From: Aquabacterium sp. | Lineage (GTDB): Bacteria; Pseudomonadota; Gammaproteobacteria; Burkholderiales; Burkholderiaceae_C | Length of the DNA: 33,358 bases | Assembly (NCBI RefSeq): GCF_030652515.1 | Contig: NZ_JAUSAR010000055.1 | Location: 1 to 33,358 of the forward strand | Direction: 5' to 3' | Shown here: piece by piece, positions 25,201 through 32,455 of the stretch | Layout: each line of letters starts with the position of its first letter | Position numbering within the stretch: position 1 is the first letter of the stretch | The notes under the pieces: model-generated | What the model saw: the letters and a program-made list of their open reading frames with translations, nothing else | What the model was told of the DNA's origin: nothing | Database searches by the model: none | Made by a program: the position numbers and the translations under genes

Positions 25201-25698
25201 GGTGGTCAGCAATTGGCGTTCGTAGGTTTCCATCTCCTTGATGAGGGCGCGCGCCGCATCGCCTTGCCGCTGTCCTTCATCGAGCAGGTCGTCAAGGTTG
25301 GCGTAGGGCAGCTTCTGCTCAAGGCGGGGCATGATGTTGTCCAACCGAACGGCCAGGGCGGTGCCCAAGGCATCGACCCGTTCTTGCTGGGCGGTGTTGT
25401 CCCGGGTCAGGCGCTTGATGGCCTTGACGGCATTTCGCGCCTCCGAGGCCAGGTTTTTGGTGGCCTGCCGGTAGCTGTCCTGCGGGCTGAGCATGAAAGC
25501 GCGGGCGCTGCTCTCGGTTTCGGCCAGCAGGGCTCGGGTGTTCTCCAGTTGCTGCTGGACTTCCAGCGTGTGGGTCACCCAGCGTGCGCTTTCATCGATC
25601 TCGGTGATGCGCTCGCGATACAGCGCACCCACGGTGATCAAAGCGAACAGCGCAGGAATGAACCCAAGACCCAGCTTGGTCGCGATGGACAGTCTCAT
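22219..25698 (-). CDS. Membrane hybrid histidine kinase (CHASE3-like, HAMP, GAF, HisKA, HATPase, three REC)
   Basis: A 1159-residue inner-membrane sensor. TM1 (about 8-27) and TM2 (about 181-201) enclose a helical periplasmic domain resembling CHASE3 (LLAETESSARAFMLSPQDSYR). HAMP follows (about 200-253), then GAF (about 275-412), a Gln/Glu/Leu-rich coiled coil (about 415-500), HisKA with H513 (SHELRTPLN), HATPase (DTGIGI, GGTGLGLSI) and three receivers. REC2 has D943 and K995; REC3 has D1090 and K1142; REC1 has D820 but lacks the Lys and part of the acidic pocket, so it may not be a normal phospho-acceptor. AAGGAGA precedes the ATG. The stop overlaps the cheR-like start. The ligand is unknown; the M20 hydrolase gene lies upstream on the same strand. 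Confidence 0.95.
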   Translation of the reverse strand: MRLSIATKLGLGFIPALFALITVGALYRERITEIDESARWVTHTLEVQQQLENTRALLAETESSARAFMLSPQDSYRQATKNLASEARNAVKAIKRLTRDNTAQQERVDALGTALAVRLDNIMPRLEQKLPYANLDDLLDEGQRQGDAARALIKEMETYERQLLTTRQEAQAATLRQTGQAVLIATAAATILVIFFGMATVRSITQPLLRLESGAKRVGEGDYAHRIIATAHDEIGRVAGVFNQMVERIEHRERTAAEQNWIKSSLASFTPIFQAGKDLESVCQATLSQLATLLAAPCLVLYMREERHGRPGLTRRAHFAAHQASQHLDAGEGLAGQCLIEGRTLLLSDLPEDYFKVDSALGSTRPRHVFVGPIAFEAEVRAVIEIALMQPLSDIQREFLDRLSEGLGLMLNALEAKQGTEAALQAQTALTLTLQKQQDALKLSNEELALQSEQLRASERLAREQQEELMMANEEQHQANAELRQLTLSLDQKAQQLTETSAFKSEFLANMSHELRTPLNSLLILSKLLAEDVEHPLSSKQMQYAKTIHGAGNDLLALINEILDLAKIESGNTHIDITEVPCANLVQLASDTFTHVAQTRKVDFVIEVDPALSDTLHTDQGRVWQILKNLLSNAFKFTAQGRVVLRFGMAAAADGLPARLSMSVQDTGIGIPLEKQARIFEAFKQGDSGIARQYGGTGLGLSISQKLAHLLGGSLEVTSEAGQGSTFTLYLPADAALSAPSGAPVAALSHPDPAGTVMAPIAPSLPANHSTLMVVSDNEALVRSLSDMLKDYPIELVRLPEFAQVMAACEAHPPLLVVLDGTVNRGEMWMAMGHLKQDHQTRHVSIHVICDEDQRERSLRLGATSYTLLPTESIETLTATLRSRLARLTQWQRNVLVVEDDPAQLAAVLDLIGNGDIHAKGVATAAEALEAIAATPVDCVVIDLGLPDMDGGALIDELNQRLGRASPPVIVYTGRSMPRAEELSLMKKAQALIIKGVGSPERLIDELSLLMSRQPSRLSPSARQLIDRSRSEDPVLAGQNILVVDDDVRNIFAISAALETYGAHVIHAESGLAGIDMLHEHPDTHVVLMDVMMPTIDGLETIRRIRKLPQFAMLPIIAVTAKAMPGDRAACLEAGASDYLAKPVDMDRLRAMLRVWLTE

Positions 25699-25723
25699 CC
25701 CGCTTGTCTCCTTTTTCAGGCAT

Positions 25724-25738
25724 GGTCTCTCAGAGACC
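25724..25738. promoter_or_regulatory. 15-bp palindrome upstream of the hybrid kinase gene
   Basis: GGTCTCT-C-AGAGACC is a perfect 7-bp dyad with a single central base, 26-40 bases upstream of the kinase ATG (25698) on its coding strand. It resembles a transcription-factor operator; a hairpin is unlikely because the loop would be one base. The regulator is unknown. Confidence 0.4.
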
Positions 25739-25806
25739 GGCCTATTTCAAGGGCAGGGGCTTCAGGTTGGATGCGCTGTTCTTCAGTCGTTGTTTTTGTG
25801 TTGACT

Positions 25807-27024
25807 TCAAGCTTTTGCCAGCCACTTGCGGGCCAGGTTGACCCACAAGGTGGCCCCCAGCGGGATCAGTTGGTCATTGAAGTCATAACTGGGGTTGTGC
25901 AGCATGCACGGGCCCAGGCCATGCCCACCTTCGCGGTGTGCGCCGTCGCCATTGCCGATCAGGAAGTAGGCACCCGGAATGGCCTGCAGGTAGTAGCTGA
26001 AATCCTCGGCGCCCATGGTGGGCTCGAACTCCAGCACGTTGTCCGCGCCCACCAGCTCAGCCATCACCTGACGGACGAAATCGGTTTCTGCGGGGTGGTT
26101 GATGGTGGGCGGGTAGTTGCGGCTGAACTCGAACTCACATTCAGCGCCAAAGGCCGCGCAGGTGTGCTGGGCCACAGCCCGCATGCGCTCTTCAATCAAG
26201 TCCAGCACCTCGGTGGTGAAGGTGCGCACGGTGCCCTGCACGGTCACGAAGTCGGGCACCACATTGGTAGCCTCGCCCGCCTGGATCATGGTCACCGAGA
26301 TCACGCCCGTGTCGATGGGCCGCACATTGCGCGTCAGGATGGTCTGAAAGGCCTGCACCATCTGGCAGGCCACCGGCACCGGGTCGATGCCCAGGTGCGG
26401 CATGGCCGCGTGCGAGCCCTTGCCGCGCACGGTGATGTGGAACTCGTTGCTGGAGGCAAAGCAGGGGCCGGGCTTGATGGCGAACTGGCCCACGGCCATG
26501 CCCGGCCAGTTGTGCACGCCAAAAATGGCCTGCATCGGGAAGCGGGTGAACAGGCCGTCGCGCATCATGGCCGCCGCACCACCGCCGCCTTCTTCGGCAG
26601 GCTGGAACACCAGGTAGACCGTGCCTTCAAAGTCGCGGTGTTGGGCCAGATACTGGGCAGCGGCCAGCAGCATGGCGGTGTGGCCATCGTGGCCGCAGGC
26701 GTGCATGCGCCCGGCATGGCGGCTGGCGTGGGCAAACTGGTTGCGCTCGGTGATGGGCAGGGCGTCGATGTCGGCGCGCAGACCCACCGCGTTGGGCCCC
26801 GGACGGCCCTGGATCACACCCACCAGCCCTGTCTTGCCCAGTCCCCGGTGCACCTCAATGCCCCAACCGGCCAGTGTGTTGGCGATCAGGTCCGAGGTGC
26901 GCACCTCTTCAAAGCACAGCTCGGGGTGCGCGTGGATGTCGCGGCGCAGAACCTGGATCGATTCAGCCTGATCCAGCAAAGAGGGCAGCACCAATGACGA
27001 CAGGTCGGAGATGTCGGCGGACAT
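25807..27024 (-). CDS. M20-family amidohydrolase (HipO/AmhX-like)
   Basis: A 405-residue zinc/manganese peptidase-family hydrolase of the M20D type, which cleaves N-acyl or hippurate-type amides of amino acids. Start-of-family motif LRRDIHAHPELCFEE (about 24-38), GLRADIDALPI (about 79-89), the metal motif MHACGHDGHTAML (about 104-116, with Cys and His ligands), PAEEGGGGA (about 140-148, catalytic/metal Glu), HNWPG (about 167-171), GKGSHAAMP dimerisation loop (about 201-209), GAEDFSYY and the last His in LHNPSYDFND. The ATG at 27024 fits the family; ATG 27120 would add 32 unrelated, basic residues. Substrate unknown. It precedes the kinase gene by 108 bases on the same strand and is divergent from the PHA-system gene. 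Confidence 0.92.
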   Translation of the reverse strand: MSADISDLSSLVLPSLLDQAESIQVLRRDIHAHPELCFEEVRTSDLIANTLAGWGIEVHRGLGKTGLVGVIQGRPGPNAVGLRADIDALPITERNQFAHASRHAGRMHACGHDGHTAMLLAAAQYLAQHRDFEGTVYLVFQPAEEGGGGAAAMMRDGLFTRFPMQAIFGVHNWPGMAVGQFAIKPGPCFASSNEFHITVRGKGSHAAMPHLGIDPVPVACQMVQAFQTILTRNVRPIDTGVISVTMIQAGEATNVVPDFVTVQGTVRTFTTEVLDLIEERMRAVAQHTCAAFGAECEFEFSRNYPPTINHPAETDFVRQVMAELVGADNVLEFEPTMGAEDFSYYLQAIPGAYFLIGNGDGAHREGGHGLGPCMLHNPSYDFNDQLIPLGATLWVNLARKWLAKA

Positions 27025-27143
27025 GGCGAAAGGAGCCTGATGAGGAGGAAGCCTGGATCTTACCCGTGGGCCCCGGACAAGGCCAGCACTGGCCTGGCGA
27101 ACGCTAAACTGTCGACCCATCTACCCCATCAGGAATCCGCCCC

Positions 27144-27458
27144 ATGGCCGACATCAAAATTCAGCGTTCCCATGCCTTGGGCATGGACAAAGCCCGTGCC
27201 CTGGCCCAGGACTGGATGAGCGATGCAGCCAAGCAACTGGGCCTGACCTGCAACCTGGTGCAGGGCGATGGCGAAGACACCATCAGCTTCGAGCGCATGG
27301 GCGTCACCGGGCAGATGAAAGTGCGCGCCGATGCCTTCGAGCTGGACACCAAGCTGGGCATGATGATGTCGGCGTTCAAGCCCCTGATCGAGGCCGAAAT
27401 CGACCGGAACCTGGCCAACATCCTGGCCAAGGCCGAAGGCGGCACGCCCACGGCTTGA
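27144..27458 (+). CDS. Polyhydroxyalkanoic acid system family protein
   Basis: A 104-residue small soluble protein matching the PHA-system (PHA granule region) family: MADIKIQRSHALGMDKARALAQDW at the start, then alternating beta strands ending in FELDTKLGMMMSAFKPLIEAEIDRNL. Members were named for association with polyhydroxyalkanoate loci, but their function is not established, and many occur away from pha genes, as here (no phaC, phaA or phasin nearby). The flavoprotein gene begins 19 bases downstream on the same strand, so co-transcription is likely. It is divergent from the M20 hydrolase gene. The family call is fairly secure; a direct role in PHA is not. Confidence 0.8.
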   Translation: MADIKIQRSHALGMDKARALAQDWMSDAAKQLGLTCNLVQGDGEDTISFERMGVTGQMKVRADAFELDTKLGMMMSAFKPLIEAEIDRNLANILAKAEGGTPTA

Positions 27459-27477
27459 GCAGGCCGACACGTTCGCC

Positions 27478-28698
27478 ATGAACCTCGGTTTTGACGCGCT
27501 GCCCGATGCCTGCGACGTGCTGGTCGTGGGGGCTGGGCCGGCAGGCAGTGCCGCGGCCTTGCGTCTGGCGCGTGCCGGGCGGTCGGTGGTGCTGGTGGAC
27601 CAGCAGGCTTTTCCCCGCGACAAGGTGTGTGGTGATGGCCTCATCCCTGATGCGCACCAGGCGCTGCGCGGACTGGGTGTGCTGGACGAGGTGATGCGCC
27701 ATGCCCAGGCGGTTGGCCACGTGGCCTGCATCGCACCCCGCGGCGGGCGGGTGGATGTACCGGGCGAGCTGGCGGTGCTGCCACGCAAAGTACTGGACGA
27801 CATCCTGTGCCGCGCGGCGGTGGCGGCCGGTGCCCGCATGCACGCGCCGGTGCGTTTTTCCTCTCCCCTTGAAGAGGGCGGCGTGGTGGTGGGTGCGCGG
27901 CTGCAGCAAGGCGATCGGCAGCATGAGATCCGGGCGCCATGGGTCTTGCTGGCCACGGGCGCCGTGCCGCAGGCCTTGTTGGCCGCGGGCATGGCCGAGC
28001 GCCACACCCCCAGCGGCGTGGCGCTGCGCGGCTACATCAGGAACGACGCCATGGTGGGGCGCATCGATCGCCTTGAAATCGTTTGGCATCGAGCGCTGCG
28101 CCCGGGCTATGGCTGGATCTTTCCATGTGGCGATGGGGTGTTCAACATCGGCGTGGGCATCTCCGAGATCCGCCAGGCCCGTGCTGGCAACCAACCCAAC
28201 CTGCGCCAGATCTACGACAGCTTCACCCGCGTGTACGCCCCGGCGCGCGAGCTGGTGCAAGGCGGTGTGCCGATGGGGGAGATCAAAGGCGCACCTTTGC
28301 GTTTCAACCTGGAGGGCGCGCGCTTTTCAAGGCCAGGCTTGCTGGTCTGCGGCGAAGCGGCGGGCAGCACTTACTCGTTCACGGGCGAGGGCATCGGCAA
28401 GGCCTTGCACACCGGCATGTTGGCCGCCCAGGCGGTGATCGATGGGCGCGAGAAGGGCTGGGGCGATGCCCAGGTGCGTGCCAGCTTCGAGGGGCAACTG
28501 AACGCCCTCAAGCCGCGCTTCAAGATGTACCAGCGCGCCAACTGGGTCAACCGTCAGCCCTGGTTGGCCGACGTGGTGGTCTGGCGCGCGCAACGCAGCG
28601 CCAAAATCCGCCAGCGCATCAGTGGCCTGCTCGATGAAACCAGCAACCCCGGCCACCTGCTGACGGCCAAGGGCTTGCTGAAACTTTTCACCGAATAG
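27478..28698 (+). CDS. FAD-dependent oxidoreductase, geranylgeranyl reductase family
   Basis: A 406-residue flavoprotein of the geranylgeranyl reductase / FAD-dependent halogenase superfamily. VLVVGAGPAGSAAALRLARAG (about 14-34) is the FAD Rossmann loop; FPRDKVCGDGLIPDA (about 45-59) is the P-x-x-K-x-CG motif of the reductase group; GYGWIFPCGDGVFNIGVG (about 209-226) is the substrate-side Y-x-W-x-F-P motif; VCGEAAGSTYSFTGEGIGKAL (about 289-309) is the second FAD motif (GEAAG for the usual GDAAG). The family reduces isoprenoid C=C bonds in chlorophyll, quinone or lipid precursors, but many bacterial members have unknown substrates. The stop is eight bases from the convergent acyl-CoA-binding protein gene. 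Confidence 0.9.
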   Translation: MNLGFDALPDACDVLVVGAGPAGSAAALRLARAGRSVVLVDQQAFPRDKVCGDGLIPDAHQALRGLGVLDEVMRHAQAVGHVACIAPRGGRVDVPGELAVLPRKVLDDILCRAAVAAGARMHAPVRFSSPLEEGGVVVGARLQQGDRQHEIRAPWVLLATGAVPQALLAAGMAERHTPSGVALRGYIRNDAMVGRIDRLEIVWHRALRPGYGWIFPCGDGVFNIGVGISEIRQARAGNQPNLRQIYDSFTRVYAPARELVQGGVPMGEIKGAPLRFNLEGARFSRPGLLVCGEAAGSTYSFTGEGIGKALHTGMLAAQAVIDGREKGWGDAQVRASFEGQLNALKPRFKMYQRANWVNRQPWLADVVVWRAQRSAKIRQRISGLLDETSNPGHLLTAKGLLKLFTE

Positions 28699-28706
28699 CG
28701 ATCACT

Positions 28707-28964
28707 TCACTTCTTCAGCGATTCGATCAGATCGATGTAGGTTTGCTTGGCCTGGTCGGACGTCTTGCCCTTGAGGGCGGCCCAGGCGTCGTACTTGGCG
28801 CGCGCCACGAAATCCATCATGCCAGGGCGGTCGCCTTGCACATCGCCCACGGTGGCTTGCTTGAAGAGCGAGTAGATCTTCAGCAGGGTGTCGTTGTCGG
28901 GCTTGGCAGGCAGCAGCTTGGAATTGGCCACAGCGGCTTCGAATTGGGTGGTCAGGTCGGTCAT
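28707..28964 (-). CDS. Acyl-CoA-binding protein (ACBP)
   Basis: An 85-residue cytoplasmic four-helix protein: LTTQFEAAVANSKLLPAKPDND, LLKIYSLFKQATVGDVQGDRPGMMDFVARAKYDAWAALKGKTSDQAKQTYI are landmarks along its length (the two are separated here to mark helices). The Y-x-x-[FL]-K-Q-A-T-x-G-D, KxDAW and Y-[IV]-x-x-[IV] residues that bind the CoA and acyl chain are all present. ACBP is mainly eukaryotic but is known in some bacteria, including Burkholderiales. It binds long-chain acyl-CoA and buffers its supply. AAGGAGA precedes the ATG. Convergent with the flavoprotein gene (eight-base gap, no terminator) and divergent from the ABC transporter. Confidence 0.96.
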   Translation of the reverse strand: MTDLTTQFEAAVANSKLLPAKPDNDTLLKIYSLFKQATVGDVQGDRPGMMDFVARAKYDAWAALKGKTSDQAKQTYIDLIESLKK

Positions 28965-29088
28965 GTCTGTCTCCTTATGGGTCTGCCAATCTTACTGCTG
29001 ACTCTTTCGGCCATCAGCCCCTTGATCACGGTGGCTGTTGGCCCGCATGCGGCAGGCTTTTGACGCGCTCCCTACAATGCGGCACCTC

Positions 29089-29997
29089 ATGAGTGCAGTT
29101 TCATTCCAACAAGTCACCAAATCCTACGTTTCGGCCGGGCGAGAAGTCGCGGCCTTGCAGGGCGTCAGCTTTGACATCAAAGAGGGCGAATTCTTCGGCC
29201 TGCTGGGGCCCAACGGTGCCGGCAAAACCACCCTCATCAGCATCCTGGCGGGCTTGAGCCGAGCCACCACCGGCAAGGTGGCGGTGCAGGGGCACGATGT
29301 CGTCACCGACTATGCCTTCGCGCGCCGCCAACTGGGCGTGGTGCCGCAAGAGCTGGTCTTCGACCCCTTCTTCTCGGTGCGCGAAACCTTGATGATCCAG
29401 AGCGCCTATTTCGGGCTGAACAAAAACGGCGCCTGGGTCGACGAGTTGCTGCACCACCTGGGTTTGAGCGACAAGGCCGATGCCAACATGCGCCAACTGT
29501 CGGGCGGCATGAAGCGGCGGGTGCTGGTGGCCCAGGCCCTGGTGCACAAGCCACCGGTTATCGTGCTGGACGAGCCCACGGCGGGCGTGGATGTGGAGTT
29601 GCGCCAAACACTTTGGCAGTTCATCGCGCGGCTCAACAAGGAAGGCCACACGGTGCTGCTGACCACGCATTACCTGGAAGAGGCCGAGGCCTTGTGCCAC
29701 CGCATCGGCATGCTCAAGCAGGGCAAGCTGGTGGCGCTGGACCGCACCTCGGCCTTGCTGGCCGGCACGGCCCACACCATGCTGCGTTTCAAGACTGATG
29801 ATCCTTTGCCGGTGGGGCTGGCCGAGCGGGCCCGCATCACCGGCCGCATCGTGCAACTCCCGGCCCATGACGCGGCCGAGATCGAGCAGATCCTGGCCAC
29901 CTTGCGGCAAAGCCAGTGCCGGGTTGAAGACCTGGAAATCGGCCGGGCCGACCTGGAAGACGTCTTCCTCAGCATCATGCAGGGGGTGCACGCATGA
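29089..29997 (+). CDS. ABC transporter ATP-binding protein (ABC-2 exporter type)
   Basis: A 302-residue ATPase. Walker A is GPNGAGKTT (40-48), the Q loop VVPQE lies near 84-88, the ABC signature is LSGGM (137-141), Walker B is VIVLDEP (157-163) and the H loop is in TTHYLEEAE near 192. The C-terminal extension (about 230-302, ending in DLEDVFLSIMQG) is typical of the CcmA/YadG/NodI subgroup of exporters. The start is placed at ATG 29089 where homology begins (MSAVSFQQVTKSY); ATG 29077 is also possible, and neither has a good ribosome binding site. TACAAT at 29073-29078 could be a -10 box giving a very short leader. The stop overlaps the permease start (ATGA). Substrate unknown. Confidence 0.93.
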   Translation: MSAVSFQQVTKSYVSAGREVAALQGVSFDIKEGEFFGLLGPNGAGKTTLISILAGLSRATTGKVAVQGHDVVTDYAFARRQLGVVPQELVFDPFFSVRETLMIQSAYFGLNKNGAWVDELLHHLGLSDKADANMRQLSGGMKRRVLVAQALVHKPPVIVLDEPTAGVDVELRQTLWQFIARLNKEGHTVLLTTHYLEEAEALCHRIGMLKQGKLVALDRTSALLAGTAHTMLRFKTDDPLPVGLAERARITGRIVQLPAHDAAEIEQILATLRQSQCRVEDLEIGRADLEDVFLSIMQGVHA

Positions 29998-30776
29998 GCG
30001 GCCTGATCAACGCGCTGGGCCTGTCGGGTGCCCGGCCGCTGTTTGTCAAGGAAGTGCTGCGTTTCTGGAAGGTGGCCTTCCAGACCGTGGCCGCGCCCGT
30101 GCTGACCGCCGTTTTGTACCTGCTGATCTTTGGCCACGTGCTGCAAGGCAAGGTCGAGGTGTTCAACGGCGTGGGCTACACCCGCTTCCTGATCCCCGGC
30201 CTGGTCATGATGAGCCTGCTGCAGAACGCCTTTGCCAACAGTTCCTCGTCGCTGGTGCAAAGCAAGATCACTGGCAACCTGGTGTTCCTGCTGCTGACGC
30301 CGCTGTCGCACCGGGCTTGGTTTGTTGCCTATGTGGGTGCGTCGCTGGTGCGGGGGCTGGCCGTGGGGCTGGGCGTGTTCCTGGTCACGGGCTGGTTCGC
30401 GCCGCCCGGCCTGGCCGAGCCCTGGTGGGCGGTGATTTTCGCGGTGCTCGGGGGCTCGCTGCTGGGCGCGCTCGGCCTGATCGCCGGTCTGTGGGCCGAA
30501 AAATTTGACCACATGGCGGTGTTCCAGAACTTCATCATCATGCCCATGACGTTTTTGTCGGGCGTGTTCTATTCGGTGCATTCGCTGCCGCCGTTCTGGC
30601 TGGGCCTGTCGCACCTGAACCCGTTTTTCTACCTGATCGATGGTTTCCGGCGCGGTTTTTTTGGCGTCAGCGATGTCAGCCCCTGGCTCAGCCTGGGCGT
30701 GGTGGGCAGCGCCACACTCGGGGTTTCGCTGATCGCCCTGCACCTTCTCAAGACCGGGTACAAAATCCGGCATTGA
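29994..30776 (+). CDS. ABC-2 type transporter permease
   Basis: A 260-residue inner-membrane permease with about six hydrophobic segments and the ABC-2 family patterns RFLIPGLVMMSLLQNAF (about 63-79), LTPLSHRAW (about 101-109), FQNFIIMPMTFLSGVFYSVHSLPPF (about 178-202) and LSHLNPFFYLIDGFRRGFFG (about 207-226). It matches the YadH type that partners the preceding ATPase. In E. coli, YadG/YadH have no firmly established substrate; lipid or polysaccharide export has been suggested for relatives. It overlaps the ATPase by four bases. The bolA-like gene begins 38 bases after its stop, so the transporter may be co-transcribed with bolA-murA-hisGD. Confidence 0.94.
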   Translation: MSGLINALGLSGARPLFVKEVLRFWKVAFQTVAAPVLTAVLYLLIFGHVLQGKVEVFNGVGYTRFLIPGLVMMSLLQNAFANSSSSLVQSKITGNLVFLLLTPLSHRAWFVAYVGASLVRGLAVGLGVFLVTGWFAPPGLAEPWWAVIFAVLGGSLLGALGLIAGLWAEKFDHMAVFQNFIIMPMTFLSGVFYSVHSLPPFWLGLSHLNPFFYLIDGFRRGFFGVSDVSPWLSLGVVGSATLGVSLIALHLLKTGYKIRH

Positions 30777-30814
30777 CCGACCTTTTTCGTTTGATTTTGC
30801 CGAGAGCACCCACC

Positions 30815-31060
30815 ATGGCCGACCCCACCGCCGCTGAAGTCCAGCACTACATTGCCGAGGGCTTGCCCTGCGCCCACCTGGAAGTGGAGGGCGACGGCCA
30901 GCATTTTTTCGCCACCATCGTCTCCACCGAGTTCGAGGGCAAGAACCGTGTCGCCCGCCACCAGCGCGTTTACCAGGCCCTGGGCGATAGAATGCGGGCT
31001 CAGATCCACGCCCTGTCGATGAAGACATTGACCCCGGCGGAATGGGCCGAAAAAGCCTGA
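30815..31060 (+). CDS. BolA/IbaG-family protein
   Basis: An 81-residue BolA-fold protein of the IbaG (YrbA) type: EVQHYIAEGLPCAHLEVEGDGQHFFATIVS, then FEGKNRVARHQRVYQAL and MRAQIHALSMKTLTPAEW (three landmarks). The conserved RH-x-x-V and IHALS-x-x-T-x-x-EW are all there. Family members bind Fe-S clusters with monothiol glutaredoxins and can act on stress or cell-shape genes. The start at 30815 is used because the family begins close to it; a TTG at 30773 overlapping the permease stop is less likely. The gene is followed by murA, the usual ibaG-murA order. Confidence 0.92.
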   Translation: MADPTAAEVQHYIAEGLPCAHLEVEGDGQHFFATIVSTEFEGKNRVARHQRVYQALGDRMRAQIHALSMKTLTPAEWAEKA

Positions 31061-31150
31061 TCTGATCGCGAATTTTCGTTATTTACCGATTCACCCCGGC
31101 GCGAACTGCGGAACCAGACCTCCGCTGACCTCGCGCCCTTTGTGCTTTTC

Positions 31151-32455
31151 ATGGACAAACTCCTGATCCGTGGCGGTCGCCGTCTTCAAGGCGAAGTGAC
31201 CATTGCCGGCGCCAAGAATGCCGCGCTGCCCGAACTGTGCGCCGCGCTGCTCAGCGCCGAGCCCGTGACCCTGGCCAACGTGCCCTTGCTCAAGGACGTG
31301 GCCACCACGTTCAAGCTGCTGAGCAACATGGGCGTGGTGTGCGAGCGCCATGCCGACCAGGACGACCACGTCACGCTTGACGCTGGCCGCGTGAACAACC
31401 CCGAGGCCCCCTACGAGCTGGTCAAGACCATGCGCGCCTCGATTCTGGTGCTGGGCCCATTGCTGGCCCGCTTTGGCCGCGCCCGCGTGTCGCTGCCAGG
31501 TGGCTGCGCGATTGGTTCACGCCCGGTTGATCAGCACATCAAGGGCCTGCAGGCCATGGGCGCGCAGATCACGGTCGAGCATGGCTACATCGAAGCGCGC
31601 ACTGCCTTGGGCGCCGATGGCCAGCCGCAGCGCCTGAAGGGCGCGCGCATCACCACCGACATGGTCACCGTCACCGGCACCGAGAACCTGCTGATGGCCG
31701 CCAGCCTGGCCGAAGGCGAGACCATCCTTGAGAACGCGGCGCAAGAGCCCGAGATCACCGACCTGGTCGACATGCTGATCGCCATGGGCGCCAGGATCGA
31801 AGGCCGTGGCACCCACCGCCTGCGCATCCAGGGCGTCGACAAGCTGCACGGTTTGAGCAGCAGCGCCCCGCACCAGATCATCCCCGACCGCATCGAGACC
31901 GGCACCTTCCTGTGCGCCGTGGCCGCCACCGGTGGCGACGTCACCCTGCGTCGCGCCAATGCCGACCACCTTGAGGCCGTCATTGAAAAGCTGCGCGAGG
32001 CTGGCGTGTCGATCGAATCGGGCGAGGACTGGATCCGCGTGCAAGCCAGCGGCCGCGCCAAGGCCGTGGGTTTCCGCACCCGCGAGTACCCGGCTTTCCC
32101 GACCGACATGCAGGCGCAGTTCATGGCGCTCAACTGCGTGGCCGAGGGCACGGCCGTGATCCATGAAACCATTTTTGAAAACCGCTTCATGCACGTCAAC
32201 GAGCTGGTGCGCCTGGGCGCCCGGATCGACATCGACGGGCACACGGCGGTGGTGACGGGCGTGCCGCAGTTGTCGGGCGCCATCGTCATGGCCACCGATT
32301 TGCGCGCGTCCGCGGGCCTGGTCATCGCAGGCCTGGTGGCCGATGGCGAAACCCTGATCGACCGCATCTACCACCTTGACCGGGGCTACGACCGCATGGA
32401 AGCCAAGCTGCGCGCCATCGGCGCCGACATCGAACGAGTCAAGGCCCCCGCATGA
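31151..32455 (+). CDS. murA: UDP-N-acetylglucosamine 1-carboxyvinyltransferase
   Basis: A 434-residue enolpyruvyl transferase that starts peptidoglycan precursor synthesis by adding phosphoenolpyruvate to UDP-GlcNAc. K22 in GAKNAALPE and the catalytic C119 in [13 protein letters not shown] are present; the Cys (not Asp) means the usual fosfomycin-sensitive form. TENLLMAA (about 176-183), the [11 protein letters not shown] segment (about 240-250) and [13 protein letters not shown] (about 385-397) are standard motifs. The ATG at 31151 starts MDKLLIRGG; a GTG at 31142 is in frame but not conserved. Its TGA overlaps the hisG ATG (ATGA at 32452-32455). It is 90 bases after the bolA-like gene. Confidence 0.98.
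   Translation: MDKLLIRGGRRLQGEVTIAGAKNAALPELCAALLSAEPVTLANVPLLKDVATTFKLLSNMGVVCERHADQDDHVTLDAGRVNNPEAPYELVKTMRASILVLGPLLARFGRARVSLPGGCAIGSRPVDQHIKGLQAMGAQITVEHGYIEARTALGADGQPQRLKGARITTDMVTVTGTENLLMAASLAEGETILENAAQEPEITDLVDMLIAMGARIEGRGTHRLRIQGVDKLHGLSSSAPHQIIPDRIETGTFLCAVAATGGDVTLRRANADHLEAVIEKLREAGVSIESGEDWIRVQASGRAKAVGFRTREYPAFPTDMQAQFMALNCVAEGTAVIHETIFENRFMHVNELVRLGARIDIDGHTAVVTGVPQLSGAIVMATDLRASAGLVIAGLVADGETLIDRIYHLDRGYDRMEAKLRAIGADIERVKAPA

Noticed and set aside
24718..26997. A 759-codon open frame on the plus strand, antisense to the hybrid kinase and the M20 hydrolase
   Set aside because: It spans two well-supported minus-strand genes, has His/Gln/Gly-rich sequence with no domain, and is the expected effect of high GC on the opposite strand.
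29060..29078. TTGACG followed by TACAAT before the ABC ATPase gene
   Set aside because: The spacing is only seven bases, so these cannot be paired -35 and -10 boxes; the TACAAT alone might still be a -10.
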